A stretch of DNA of 64,000 nt, taken from contig JAABRR010000004.1 of assembly GCA_011390785.1 (NCBI GenBank), forward strand, positions 1-64,000, written 5' to 3'. Positions 55,716 to 64,000 of the stretch are shown in pieces. The stretch's first letter is position 1. Each line of letters starts with the position of its first letter. A program made the position numbers and the translations under genes. The notes under the pieces were generated by a model. The model made no database searches. It was given only the letters and a program-made list of their open reading frames with translations, and had not been told where the DNA came from. Source of the stretch: Sphingobacteriia bacterium (lineage in GTDB: Bacteria; Bacteroidota; Bacteroidia; Bacteroidales; UBA7960).

Positions 55716-57167
55716 ATGAAGCATCTCTTATTAGTTTTTTTGATCATATTTTTCATTGAAAAGTTCAATCTTACAGCTAGTAACAAAAAAACCAATTTTA
55801 TCATCTTCATAGCCGATGATATCAGTTGGGATGATTTTGGATGTTATGGGAACACCCAGGTTAAAACACCGGTAGTTGATGACCTGGCTGAGAAGGGCAT
55901 CAAATTCAATAACACCTATCTTACGGCCAGTTCCTGCAGTCCCAGCCGCAACAGTATCCTTACCGGCCGATATCCCCACAACACCGGCGCTGCCGAATTG
56001 CACACGCAGCCACCACTGGATATGATTTCATTGCCCGAAGCGCTCAGGGAAAATGGGTATTTCACAGCCCATGCAGGCAAGTGGCACATGGGCGATTATG
56101 CAGAAAGGGGATTTGAGGTAATTTCGCGTACATACGAAGAAATTGGAAACAGCGGCTCTGATTCCTGGGTGCAGGTATTACAGGAACGCCCCAGGAATAA
56201 ACCCTTTTTCCTGTGGTATGCATCTCTGGACGCCCACCGCGACTGGGGCGAAAATCAATACAGCGGCACGCACAACCCCGACTCCATCGTACCGCCGTTT
56301 TACCTGCACAACGGTCCCGAAACGCGAAAAGATCTGGCGCAGTATTATGATGAAGTGCATCGCTTCGACCTTAGAATAGGAGAAGTGATTGCAGAGCTTG
56401 AAAGGCAAGGTGATTTGGACAATACCTTGATTATCGTTATGTCTGACAATGGCCGTCCTTTCCCACATAGCAAAACCCGGGTGAACGATAGAGGAATGAA
56501 AACCCCGTTTGTTATTTTTTATCCAGGAAAAGTGGCAACCAAACCGCAAATCTCCAACAGCCTTATCAGTGTAATTGATATAGCCCCCACTATTTTGGAA
56601 GTTGCCGGCACACAAATTCCGGAGTCATTTCAGGGGGTAAGCTTCTTGCCCGTTATAGAAGACCCGGCCAAAGAATTCAGAAATTTTGTTTTTGCCGAAC
56701 ACAACTGGCATGATTACGAAGCCCACACCCGCATGGTGCGTGATAAGCATTATATGTACATCCTTAACTCCAGGCCCAACCTATCGCAATTGGGACCTGC
56801 CGATGCAGTGAGCAGTCCTTCCTATCGTGAATTAATAGAATTAAAAGCTACAGGAAAACTAAGTGCTGCACAGGCAGATATCTTTATGGTTCCCAGGGCC
56901 AACGAAGAGTTATTTGATTACACTAAAGATCCTCTGCAGCTCCTTAACGTTGCTTCGGTGCCTGAATATACCATGCCCTTGAAAGAATTGCGCAGTGTAT
57001 TGCAAAAATGGATGGAAGAAACCGGTGATAATATACCAGGCTATATCACCACAGACTGGTACCTGCGGGTTCCGGGTTATATAGGAACAGAAGCCAAAGA
57101 TGTAAGAGGTGAAATGCCTGGTGCAGCCAACAATGCAGTTGAAAATAAAAATAAAGGACCATTTTAG
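55716..57167 (+). CDS. S1-family sulfatase (formylglycine type)
   Basis: A 483-residue exported sulfatase; ATG 55716 is preferred to a TTG at 55704 and gives the signal MKHLLLVFLIIFFIEKFN. The formylglycine motif is C74-S-P-S-R in TASSCSPSRNSILTGRYP. Metal-site residues are visible in IFIADDISWDDFG and MSDNGRPFPHS. HAGKWHMGD and the C-terminal DPLQLLNVA are typical of the family. The Cys must be converted by an anaerobic or aerobic formylglycine-generating enzyme encoded elsewhere. It would remove sulfate esters from the glycan before glycosidases act. It sits between the two TIM-barrel-like enzymes in a + strand run. Confidence 0.94.
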   Translation: MKHLLLVFLIIFFIEKFNLTASNKKTNFIIFIADDISWDDFGCYGNTQVKTPVVDDLAEKGIKFNNTYLTASSCSPSRNSILTGRYPHNTGAAELHTQPPLDMISLPEALRENGYFTAHAGKWHMGDYAERGFEVISRTYEEIGNSGSDSWVQVLQERPRNKPFFLWYASLDAHRDWGENQYSGTHNPDSIVPPFYLHNGPETRKDLAQYYDEVHRFDLRIGEVIAELERQGDLDNTLIIVMSDNGRPFPHSKTRVNDRGMKTPFVIFYPGKVATKPQISNSLISVIDIAPTILEVAGTQIPESFQGVSFLPVIEDPAKEFRNFVFAEHNWHDYEAHTRMVRDKHYMYILNSRPNLSQLGPADAVSSPSYRELIELKATGKLSAAQADIFMVPRANEELFDYTKDPLQLLNVASVPEYTMPLKELRSVLQKWMEETGDNIPGYITTDWYLRVPGYIGTEAKDVRGEMPGAANNAVENKNKGPF

Positions 57168-57208
57168 CCCTTCAGAAAAAAATCTAACCTATCAATCATG
57201 AAATTAAT

Positions 57209-58612
57209 ATGAAAACTTTAATGATTACAATCATGGCTGTAATGGCCTTAGCCTGTCAGCCCACCACAGAAAAGACCGAATCCATCCGCCCATCCATCCA
57301 ATTTCCCGGATACTGGGAATACAAAGGTGTGCCGGTGCTACTGCTGGGAGGTACCCGCAACGACAACCTTTTCCAGGAAGTAATTGCCCCCGATCATTTG
57401 CGCGAATTGGCTGTTGCAGGAGGCAATTATATTCGTAACACCATGAGTGCGCGCGATTCGGGCGATGTACAACCCTTTATTAGACTGGAAAATGGACTGT
57501 ATGACCTGGATCAGTGGAACGATGAATACTGGCAACGCCTTGATAATCTCCTGGAAACGGCCAGGGAACTGGAAATAATTGTACAGCTGGAGGTATGGGA
57601 TCGTTTCGATTTCTCAAGGGCTGAATGGCACTTCAATGCCTTCAACCCGGGTATCAATATCAATTATACCTACCAAAGCACGGGTCTGGATTCCCTGTAC
57701 CCTGAGCACCCCGGGCAGGATCTTCAACCCTTTTTTCATTCTATACCAGGCATGCCAAAGTATGTACACCAGCTGGATGTAGTGCGCAGTTATCAGGAGA
57801 AATATGTGGAAAAGCTTCTGAGCCACACCTTTCCCTATCCCAATGTTTTGTACACGATGAACAATGAAACCAACACCCCTGTGGAGTGGGGTCAGCACTG
57901 GATGACCTTTATCAGAAATAATGCAAAACAACAAAGCGTAGAAGTGTATGCCACCGATATGTTCGATGCCAATTACCGCCCACGCACATGCCCCCCTTGT
58001 ATGTTATCCATTTACGACTCTGAGATGTATCAGTTCCTGGATGTATCCCAGATCAATAGCCGCAATTTTGGTCAGGCACACTGGGATACCCTTCAGGTTA
58101 TTATGGACCTGGTGCGTGACCACAAAAGACCCGTAAATTGTACCAAGGTGTACGGTAGCGGATTTTCAGGATTTGGCAGTGGTTCTCCACAGGACGGGGT
58201 AGAACGTTTCTGCCGCATACTCGTGGGTGGGACTGCAAGTGCACGTTTTCACCGGCCCACTTATGGCAATGGGCTGAACGATTTGGCCAAAGCTACCTTT
58301 GCTGCTGTGCGGGAAGTAGAAAAACAAATCCATTTCTGGGAAGTGGATTTTGCCATGGATTTGCTTTCTAACCGTGAGGAAAACGAAGCCTATCTGGCCA
58401 GCAACAGGAAAGATAAATTCCTTGTCTATTTCCCTGCAGGTGGTTCAGTTGATATTTCTGTTGGAGAAGGTAGCCATACCTTCGATATTCATTGGATAGG
58501 TGTTACTCCCGGAGAAAAACGCCATACCATCACAACAGAAGCCCAGGGCAGAATTACTTTGGAAACACCCGATGATAGCGGGTGGTTCGCGGTTGTTAAT
58601 TTGAAGGAATAG
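57209..58612 (+). CDS. Lipoprotein with glycosidase-like TIM barrel (DUF4038/GH140-like)
   Basis: A 467-residue lipoprotein (MKTLMITIMAVMALAC, Cys 16). The N-terminal beta-strand PGYWEYKGVPVLLLGGTRNDN and barrel strands GGNYIRNTMSARD, ARELEIIVQLEVWDRFDFS follow the style of DUF4038/GH140 apiosidase-like proteins. YTMNNETNTPVEWGQHWM holds a likely acid/base Glu, and VNCTKVYGSGFSGFG follows later. The C-terminal ~90 residues form a small beta-sandwich (FLVYFPAGGSVDISV, WFAVVNLKE) like the putative collagen-binding domain often attached to that family. It follows the sulfatase by 41 bases. Exact family and substrate are open. Confidence 0.72.
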   Translation: MKTLMITIMAVMALACQPTTEKTESIRPSIQFPGYWEYKGVPVLLLGGTRNDNLFQEVIAPDHLRELAVAGGNYIRNTMSARDSGDVQPFIRLENGLYDLDQWNDEYWQRLDNLLETARELEIIVQLEVWDRFDFSRAEWHFNAFNPGININYTYQSTGLDSLYPEHPGQDLQPFFHSIPGMPKYVHQLDVVRSYQEKYVEKLLSHTFPYPNVLYTMNNETNTPVEWGQHWMTFIRNNAKQQSVEVYATDMFDANYRPRTCPPCMLSIYDSEMYQFLDVSQINSRNFGQAHWDTLQVIMDLVRDHKRPVNCTKVYGSGFSGFGSGSPQDGVERFCRILVGGTASARFHRPTYGNGLNDLAKATFAAVREVEKQIHFWEVDFAMDLLSNREENEAYLASNRKDKFLVYFPAGGSVDISVGEGSHTFDIHWIGVTPGEKRHTITTEAQGRITLETPDDSGWFAVVNLKE

Positions 58613-58753
58613 GTTATTCCGGGAACAATCAGTGTTGATAATGTCAGGCTGGCTGAAAATATCAGAATTATAAGACGTGTTTTTTATTTCATTCTGTTTG
58701 GAGAAGTATGCATTATTACTTCACCTCTGCAACTCTTCTTTTATTGAGTGATC

Positions 58754-60307
58754 TTATTCCGGCTTCGGAAAGTTCCTTATACTTCCCCGCAATCGGGGGT
58801 AGGTTTCAAAGATATCACCGTTTCCGGTAACACGCGGATCGTTTGTCTTCATCAGGTAGCCACCCAGCAGCTCACGATGACGATTTAATTCTGTACGGTA
58901 TGCAGGATCACCGGCCAGATTGTTCAGACAGTAGGGGTCGTTTATTATATCAAACAGCTCCTCCGCAGGCCTTTTGGCCACAGCCAGTTGCAAATACTTT
59001 CCATATTCATGATGGTCATGATTTGCCACCAGGAAATCCTGCGTGGGACATGCATCAATATCATAGTAGGCATGGTGCATTTCCTTAGGGGTCCCATCAG
59101 CAAGCAAATCCTGCGGATCGCCGGCCGGCCATCGGTCGGGAGCGAAGTTGCGGATATAAAGAAAGTTTTTTGTTCGGACACTACGTGCCGGGTATCCCAG
59201 GTTGTTCCACCGGGAACTGGAATGGCGCTCACGGGCGGAGTATACAGCACTTCGGGACTCATCTACCAATCCCTGTTTGCTGCTATTAAGAATATTCATC
59301 AGGCTCCTTCCTTTCAGTATTTCAATAACATTTCCTTTTACACCAGCTGCTTCAAGGAAGGTTGGCGTGATGTCAATCAGGTTGATCAAATCATCCACCA
59401 CGCGGCCCCCCTTAATTTTATCCCCCCAGCTGATGGCCAGCGGCACATGTATCCCGTCTTCATAAAGGTTAGCCTTGGCTCGTGGGAAGGGCATACCATT
59501 ATCTGATGTAACCACAATTATAGTATTTTCCAGTTCGCCCATCTCTTCCAACAAAGCAATCATTTTTGCCAGGTGTTGGTCAAACCATTCAATTTCCACA
59601 GCATAATCCAGCAAATCGGAACGTACTTCTTCCGTATCAGGCAGGTATCCCGGAACTTCGGCCTGATCAAGCTTTTTGCCTGATGCCAGGCCTGACCCTT
59701 CTTCATAAATCCGGTGAGGCTCAGAGCTACCATACCAGAAATAGAAAGGCTGCCCCTGAGGCCGTGCATCCATAAATGCTTTGAAGTTAGTCGCATAATC
59801 GGTGCTGACAATTCCATAGGAAGGAGGATCCAGTTGATGTTCATTAAACATATTCCCTCCAGGGTTACGGTCACGGTCGCTACCCTGCCAGTCGCCAGGT
59901 GCCCAGCCTTTCTGGGTATAGCCAATGTAATAGCCTGCTTCTTCCAGCAGATCGGGGTAAACTTTAAATTTCGATGGGAACAAACTGGCATGGGTGCCCG
60001 CTTCTTCAATTTGCCAGGTATTCAGTCCGGTCAGCAGGGCAGCACGACTGGGGGCACAACCCGGTGATGCAACAAAGGCATTGTTAAAAAGAACTCCCAT
60101 TTTTGCCACCCGGTCAAAAGCCGGTGTACTGACCATTTGACTGCCATAAGCCGAAGCATGGGGATAGCTTTGATCATCGGATATGCCGATGAGAATATTG
60201 GGTCTTTTAAAATGTTCTTTCTCCTGCTTGTTTTTTTGGGCACATGACGAAATAAGGGCTGTACCAAGGGAAAGACAAACTATGGTTTGATTAAAAAGGG
60301 CTATCAT
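58754..60307 (-). CDS. S1-family sulfatase (lipoprotein, second sulfatase)
   Basis: A 517-residue sulfatase with lipobox (GTALISSC, Cys 22). The formylglycine motif is C84-A-P-S-R in SPGCAPSRAALLTGLN, and the metal-site segments are LIGISDDQSYPHASAYG and VTSDNGMPFPRAK. YDIDACPTQDFL and ELFDIINDPYCLNNLAG are typical of the C-terminal subdomain. It differs from the sulfatase at 55716 in subfamily-level detail, so the target glycan probably carries sulfate at more than one position. It is convergent with the preceding enzyme gene, so it is transcribed separately. Confidence 0.93.
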   Translation of the reverse strand: MIALFNQTIVCLSLGTALISSCAQKNKQEKEHFKRPNILIGISDDQSYPHASAYGSQMVSTPAFDRVAKMGVLFNNAFVASPGCAPSRAALLTGLNTWQIEEAGTHASLFPSKFKVYPDLLEEAGYYIGYTQKGWAPGDWQGSDRDRNPGGNMFNEHQLDPPSYGIVSTDYATNFKAFMDARPQGQPFYFWYGSSEPHRIYEEGSGLASGKKLDQAEVPGYLPDTEEVRSDLLDYAVEIEWFDQHLAKMIALLEEMGELENTIIVVTSDNGMPFPRAKANLYEDGIHVPLAISWGDKIKGGRVVDDLINLIDITPTFLEAAGVKGNVIEILKGRSLMNILNSSKQGLVDESRSAVYSARERHSSSRWNNLGYPARSVRTKNFLYIRNFAPDRWPAGDPQDLLADGTPKEMHHAYYDIDACPTQDFLVANHDHHEYGKYLQLAVAKRPAEELFDIINDPYCLNNLAGDPAYRTELNRHRELLGGYLMKTNDPRVTGNGDIFETYPRLRGSIRNFPKPE

Positions 60308-60416
60308 AAATATAATTAGTATTTACAGTATTTAAAACTTGCTTCATTAAGCAGGTCACTTGTATTATGAGCCACCATCATCCGCGGACGCTTACAACCA
60401 AAATCCAGGGTTCATC

Positions 60417-60701
60417 TCAGGTTTTTGGCGTCATACACGGGGCACATGTAATCAAATTTGTTCCAAAAAAACCACCACCGGAACCAGTATAGGCGTCCAA
60501 AGCAGCCTGGTAACTTTGAGTGGTAAGTACAATCCCGTTGTTGACCGCTCCATAATCCATTATACAGAAGGTATTCTTCGGAAAAGTATATCCCTTGAAA
60601 CCAACGGTATCAATCCAGTTGTCTTTGTTAAAGTCTTTATCAACACACAAAGCATGCAACGGTAAAAACAGCAGACTAAAAAGAGTAAATACTTTTGACA
60701 T
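60417..60701 (-). pseudogene. GH28/pectate-lyase-fold N-terminal stub
   Basis: A 94-codon frame with a signal peptide (MSKVFTLFSLLFLPLHALC) and the classic beta-helix entry motif FCIMDYGAVNNGIVLTTQSY, AALDAYTGSGGG. It ends shortly after at a run of seven A/T bases (60465-60471). In the frame shifted at that run the sequence continues WNKFDYMCPVYDAKNLR and stops at 60412. Normal GH28 proteins run past 400 residues, so the body has been deleted and only the head, possibly plus a foreign tail, remains. Confidence 0.7.
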
Positions 60702-60943
60702 TTTAAAACTCCTTTCAATTAATATGACAATTCAAAGATAATCTTCCTACCGCAAACTGGCTTATGGTAAAAGGGGTATTCTTGGACATATATTATAGGG
60801 TAAATGTTATTCTTCTGGTAAAAGAAGCAAAATAAAATTATAAGGCAAATCATCAAATAATTGCATTAGCTGGAATTCATTGAAGGGCTTCCAAAACGAT
60901 TACTTTATTAACAAAAGCGTTGGTGGATAAAATAAAAAGAAAC
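60702..60943. other. Short AT-rich spacer at the PUL edge
   Basis: Between the GH28 stub and the nifJ terminator. No gene or clear regulatory element seen; it separates the PUL region from housekeeping sequence. Confidence 0.4.
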
Positions 60944-60975
60944 AAAAAAGGCCACCGTTTCGGATAGCCTTTTTT
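60944..60975 (-). terminator. Rho-independent terminator of nifJ
   Basis: AAAAAAGGC (60944-60952) and GCCTTTTTT (60967-60975), with the inner CCG/CGG pairs, form a stem that has T-runs on either strand. It lies 22 bases beyond the nifJ stop codon and could act in both directions. Confidence 0.85.
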
Positions 60976-60996
60976 GTTTTGTAATAGAGATTCAGT

Positions 60997-63900
60997 TTAT
61001 TTTGCCGGACTAAAATCCATTGCCGCGTAACGTTTGTAAGTTTCGTAGCGCCATTTTGAATTCGCTTCAGCAGCTTTAAACAATTCAGTAGCTTCTCTTG
61101 GATACGCTTTCTTGAGTGAGCTATAGCGAACTTCGCTGGAGAGGAAGTCCTGGAACTTATTCCAATCGGGTTCTTTAGAGTCTAATTGGAATGGGTTCTT
61201 TCCTTCTTTTTCGAGCATTGGGTTGTATCGATACAAGTGCCAGTAACCTGCTTCAACAGCATCTTTGGTTTGGCGTTGGGTAGAGCCCATACCTGCTCTT
61301 AAACCATGGTTAATACAAGGAGAATATGCAATTATCAACGATGGTCCCGGATACGCTTCTGCTTCGCGAATAGCCTTTAAGTATTGGTTTTGGTTGGCGC
61401 CCATACCTACCTGGGCTACATAAACATAACCATAAGTCATGGCCATAAGTCCAAGGTCTTTTTTACGAACTCTTTTACCTGAAGCAGCAAATTTGGCTAT
61501 AGCACCTACCGGAGTAGATTTTGATGCCTGTCCACCGGTATTAGAGTAAACTTCAGTATCCATTACCAACATATTGATATCTTCTCCTGATGCCAATACA
61601 TGATCAACACCACCGTATCCAATATCATATGCCCAGCCGTCGCCACCAAATACCCAAACCGACTTTTTAACAAGGTATTGTTTCAATGCCAGAATGTCTT
61701 TAGAGAGCTGATTGTTCTCTTTTTTGAGCATTTCTACAACTTTGTCAGATGCATCTTTCGATTTGCTGGCATCTTCTTTACTGTCGAGCCATGCTTTAAA
61801 GGCTTCTTTGGTTTCAGATTTCATATCATCAGCTTCCATACCAATTTGCATGAAACGGGCCAGGCGTTCGCGAATTTTTGCTACACCGGTTGCCATACCA
61901 AAGCCATATTCAGCGTTATCTTCAAAAAGAGAGTTAGCCCATGCAGGGCCTTCGCCTTTACTATTTATTGTATAAGGGGTTGCAGGAGCTGATCCACCAT
62001 AAATTGAAGAACAGCCTGTTGCATTGGCCACCATCATACGGTCGCCATAAAGCTGGGTAATAAGCTTGATGTAGGGGGTTTCGCCACAACCTGCACAGGC
62101 GCCGCTAAACTCGAACAATGGTTGAGCAAACTGACTGTTTTTAACTGTAGCTGCCTTATCTTGCAGTGTATCTTTGTAAGTTACATTATTAATGATAGTA
62201 TCCCACCGTTGGTCTTCGTGCATTTGCGATTCGAGCGACTTCATTATGAGGGCCTTTTCAGGTGCCGGGCAAACATCAGCGCAGTTACCACAACCGGTGC
62301 AGTCAAGCGGACTTACCTGCATGCGGTATTTATAACCAGCAAGCTTACCTTTTGTAATATCAATTACAGGGGTATCTTCACCAATTTTTTTCATTTCTTC
62401 ATCATCCATCAGGAAAGGACGGATAACGGCATGTGGACAAACATAAGCACACTGGTTACACTGGATGCAGTGCTCTAGTTGCCATTCAGGAACATGCACA
62501 GCAATACCACGCTTTTCATATGCAGTGGTTCCAGCTGGAAAAGTGCCATCTTCGCGATCCAGAAAGGCACTTACAGGCAGGTCGTCTCCCTTTTGCGCAT
62601 TGATGGGGAATACCATATCGCGGATAAATTCAGGAATATCATCGCGTTTGGCTTCAGGTTTTATAACAATGTTTTTCCATTCAGCAGGAACATCAACTTT
62701 AGTAACTTCAGCACCTTTGTCAACTGCAGCATTATTCATGTTTACAATCTCTTCCCCTTTCATTCCATAAGATTTCTTGATGGCATTTTTCATTTCTGTC
62801 ATCGATTTTTCGTAAGGAATTACTTCAGTCACTTTGAAGAATGCAGATTGCATAATAGTATTGGTGCGGTTACCTAAACCAATTTCTTCTGCAATGGCTG
62901 TAGCGTTTATGATATAAAACTTAACATCATTTTTAGCCATATATTTTTTCATATGGTCGGGAAGACGTTTTTTTGTTTCTTCCACATCCCATATTGAATT
63001 CAAAAGGAAAATACCACCTTTTTTCAAACCTTTAAGCATATCATATTTTTCGAGATATGCAGGTACGTGGCAAGCTACAAAATCGGCGCTATTTACCAGG
63101 TAAGGTGAGCGAATTGGGGAGTCACCAAAACGAAGGTGAGAAACAGTTATACCACCAGATTTTTTTGAATCGTAGCTAAAATATCCCTGTGCATATTTAT
63201 CGGTTGAGTCGCCAATAATTTTGATTGAGTTTTTATTGGCACCCACGGTACCATCAGAACCCAGACCATAAAATTTGGCTGCGTAGTTACCTTTGGGAGA
63301 CACGTCAACTTCTTCACCAAGAGGTAAAGATTTGAAAGTAACATCGTCATTAATACCCACGGTAAATTGGTTTTTAGGCTCATTCATTTTGCTGTTTTCA
63401 AATACAGCAATCATGTGTTGGGGAGTGGTATCTTTCGAACTGAGACCATAACGGCCACCATATACTTCAGGAGCATTGGGATTGCCATAATACATCTCGC
63501 GAATATCAAGATATAAAGGATCACCATTAGCACCAGGTTCTTTGGTACGGTCCAGTGCAGTAATTCTTTTTACCGTTTTTGGCATTACCTTGAGTAAATA
63601 TTTGGCGCTGAAAGGTCTGTATAAATGAACGCTAACCAAACCCACTTTTTCACCTTTAGCCATCAGGTAATCGATGGTTTCTTTAAGGGTTTCGGTGACA
63701 GATCCCATAGCTACAACTACATGTTCTGCATCAGCAGCACCGTAATAGCTAAATGGGTGGTATTCGCGTCCGGTAAGTTTTGTCATTTCCTGCATGTATT
63801 CTTCAACCATATCAGGAAGTACATCGTAAAAACGGTTGGCTGCTTCTCTTGATTGGAAGTAGATGTCAGGGTTTTGAGCGGTACCTCGGGTAACAGGATG

Positions 63901-64000
63901 TTCAGGGTTGAGCGCTCTGTCGCGAAATTCCTGAACTGCTTTCATATCTAAAAAGCCCTTAAGGTCATCCTGATCGCATGCTTCAACTTTTTGAATTTCA
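60997..64000 (-). CDS. nifJ: Pyruvate:ferredoxin (flavodoxin) oxidoreductase, 5' end cut by the window
   Basis: The frame is open to the right edge: before ATG 63945 it continues as EIQKVEACDQDDLKGFLD, so that ATG is internal and the first ~180-200 residues lie outside. The visible ~1000 residues contain the pyrimidine-binding domain II, the EKR region, a ferredoxin-like domain with two 4Fe-4S sites (CIQCNQCAYVCPH and CTGCGNCADVCP), the proximal-cluster motif CAGCGETPY, and the thiamine diphosphate domain (GGDGWAYDIGYGG, SNTGGQASKSTPVG). The enzyme oxidises pyruvate to acetyl-CoA, CO2 and reduced ferredoxin and is a mark of anaerobic metabolism. It is unrelated to the PUL and marks its outer edge. 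Confidence 0.97.
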   Translation of the reverse strand, partial: EIQKVEACDQDDLKGFLDMKAVQEFRDRALNPEHPVTRGTAQNPDIYFQSREAANRFYDVLPDMVEEYMQEMTKLTGREYHPFSYYGAADAEHVVVAMGSVTETLKETIDYLMAKGEKVGLVSVHLYRPFSAKYLLKVMPKTVKRITALDRTKEPGANGDPLYLDIREMYYGNPNAPEVYGGRYGLSSKDTTPQHMIAVFENSKMNEPKNQFTVGINDDVTFKSLPLGEEVDVSPKGNYAAKFYGLGSDGTVGANKNSIKIIGDSTDKYAQGYFSYDSKKSGGITVSHLRFGDSPIRSPYLVNSADFVACHVPAYLEKYDMLKGLKKGGIFLLNSIWDVEETKKRLPDHMKKYMAKNDVKFYIINATAIAEEIGLGNRTNTIMQSAFFKVTEVIPYEKSMTEMKNAIKKSYGMKGEEIVNMNNAAVDKGAEVTKVDVPAEWKNIVIKPEAKRDDIPEFIRDMVFPINAQKGDDLPVSAFLDREDGTFPAGTTAYEKRGIAVHVPEWQLEHCIQCNQCAYVCPHAVIRPFLMDDEEMKKIGEDTPVIDITKGKLAGYKYRMQVSPLDCTGCGNCADVCPAPEKALIMKSLESQMHEDQRWDTIINNVTYKDTLQDKAATVKNSQFAQPLFEFSGACAGCGETPYIKLITQLYGDRMMVANATGCSSIYGGSAPATPYTINSKGEGPAWANSLFEDNAEYGFGMATGVAKIRERLARFMQIGMEADDMKSETKEAFKAWLDSKEDASKSKDASDKVVEMLKKENNQLSKDILALKQYLVKKSVWVFGGDGWAYDIGYGGVDHVLASGEDINMLVMDTEVYSNTGGQASKSTPVGAIAKFAASGKRVRKKDLGLMAMTYGYVYVAQVGMGANQNQYLKAIREAEAYPGPSLIIAYSPCINHGLRAGMGSTQRQTKDAVEAGYWHLYRYNPMLEKEGKNPFQLDSKEPDWNKFQDFLSSEVRYSSLKKAYPREATELFKAAEANSKWRYETYKRYAAMDFSPAK

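Overview
The window reads as a gene-dense piece of a Bacteroidota chromosome, most likely a marine or sediment anaerobe of the Marinilabiliales/Prolixibacteraceae kind. The evidence is two SusC/SusD pairs, a one-polypeptide hybrid two-component sensor, type IX secretion C-terminal sorting domains, many lipobox signal peptides, a Bacteroidota-type promoter (TTG, 21 bp, TAnnTTTG) and a pyruvate:ferredoxin oxidoreductase. The lineage is inferred; no rRNA marker is present.

Bases 1-19722 (+ strand) are the core of a polysaccharide utilization locus (PUL): the 3' part of a GH2 enzyme, two GH30 enzymes, a T9SS-exported protein carrying a distinctive ~190-residue 'DWWGN' module, two small lipocalin-like lipoproteins, SusC1-SusD1-SusC2-SusD2, a small Ig-like lipoprotein, a GH43-type enzyme and an AraC regulator. 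Bases 19947-25208 (- strand) are an islet of non-PUL genes: acyltransferase-like membrane protein, small exported protein, class C serine hydrolase, LytTR regulator, two GNAT acetyltransferases. Bases 25610-31674 (- strand) return to the PUL, with a 922-residue protein holding three more DWWGN modules and a GH106-type rhamnosidase. A divergent hybrid two-component regulator (31848-36083) and two GH2 enzymes (36194-42310) follow.

From 42.3 kb to 60.7 kb intact accessory enzymes (a second GH43, GH28, two TIM-barrel-like enzymes of unclear family, two S1 sulfatases, a metallophosphoesterase, an AraC-TPR regulator) alternate with decayed genes. These are an unidentified enzyme C-terminus, a beta-helix remnant, a DUF4230 pseudogene with an in-frame TGA, a GH27 that has lost its catalytic nucleophile segment, and a GH28 N-terminal stub. 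The right edge (60997 onward, - strand) is the housekeeping gene nifJ, cut by the window end.

Taken together, beta-1,6-galactanase-like GH30s, GH2 beta-galactosidases, GH43s, GH106, GH28 and two sulfatases point to a branched, probably sulfated galactan or arabinogalactan with rhamnose and uronic-acid decorations. Surface GH30s and the DWWGN proteins would bind and cut the chain, the SusCD pairs import oligosaccharides, and periplasmic exo-enzymes and sulfatases finish the job. The substrate is inference. The most novel-looking element is the DWWGN module, present four times in two exported proteins on both sides of the locus.
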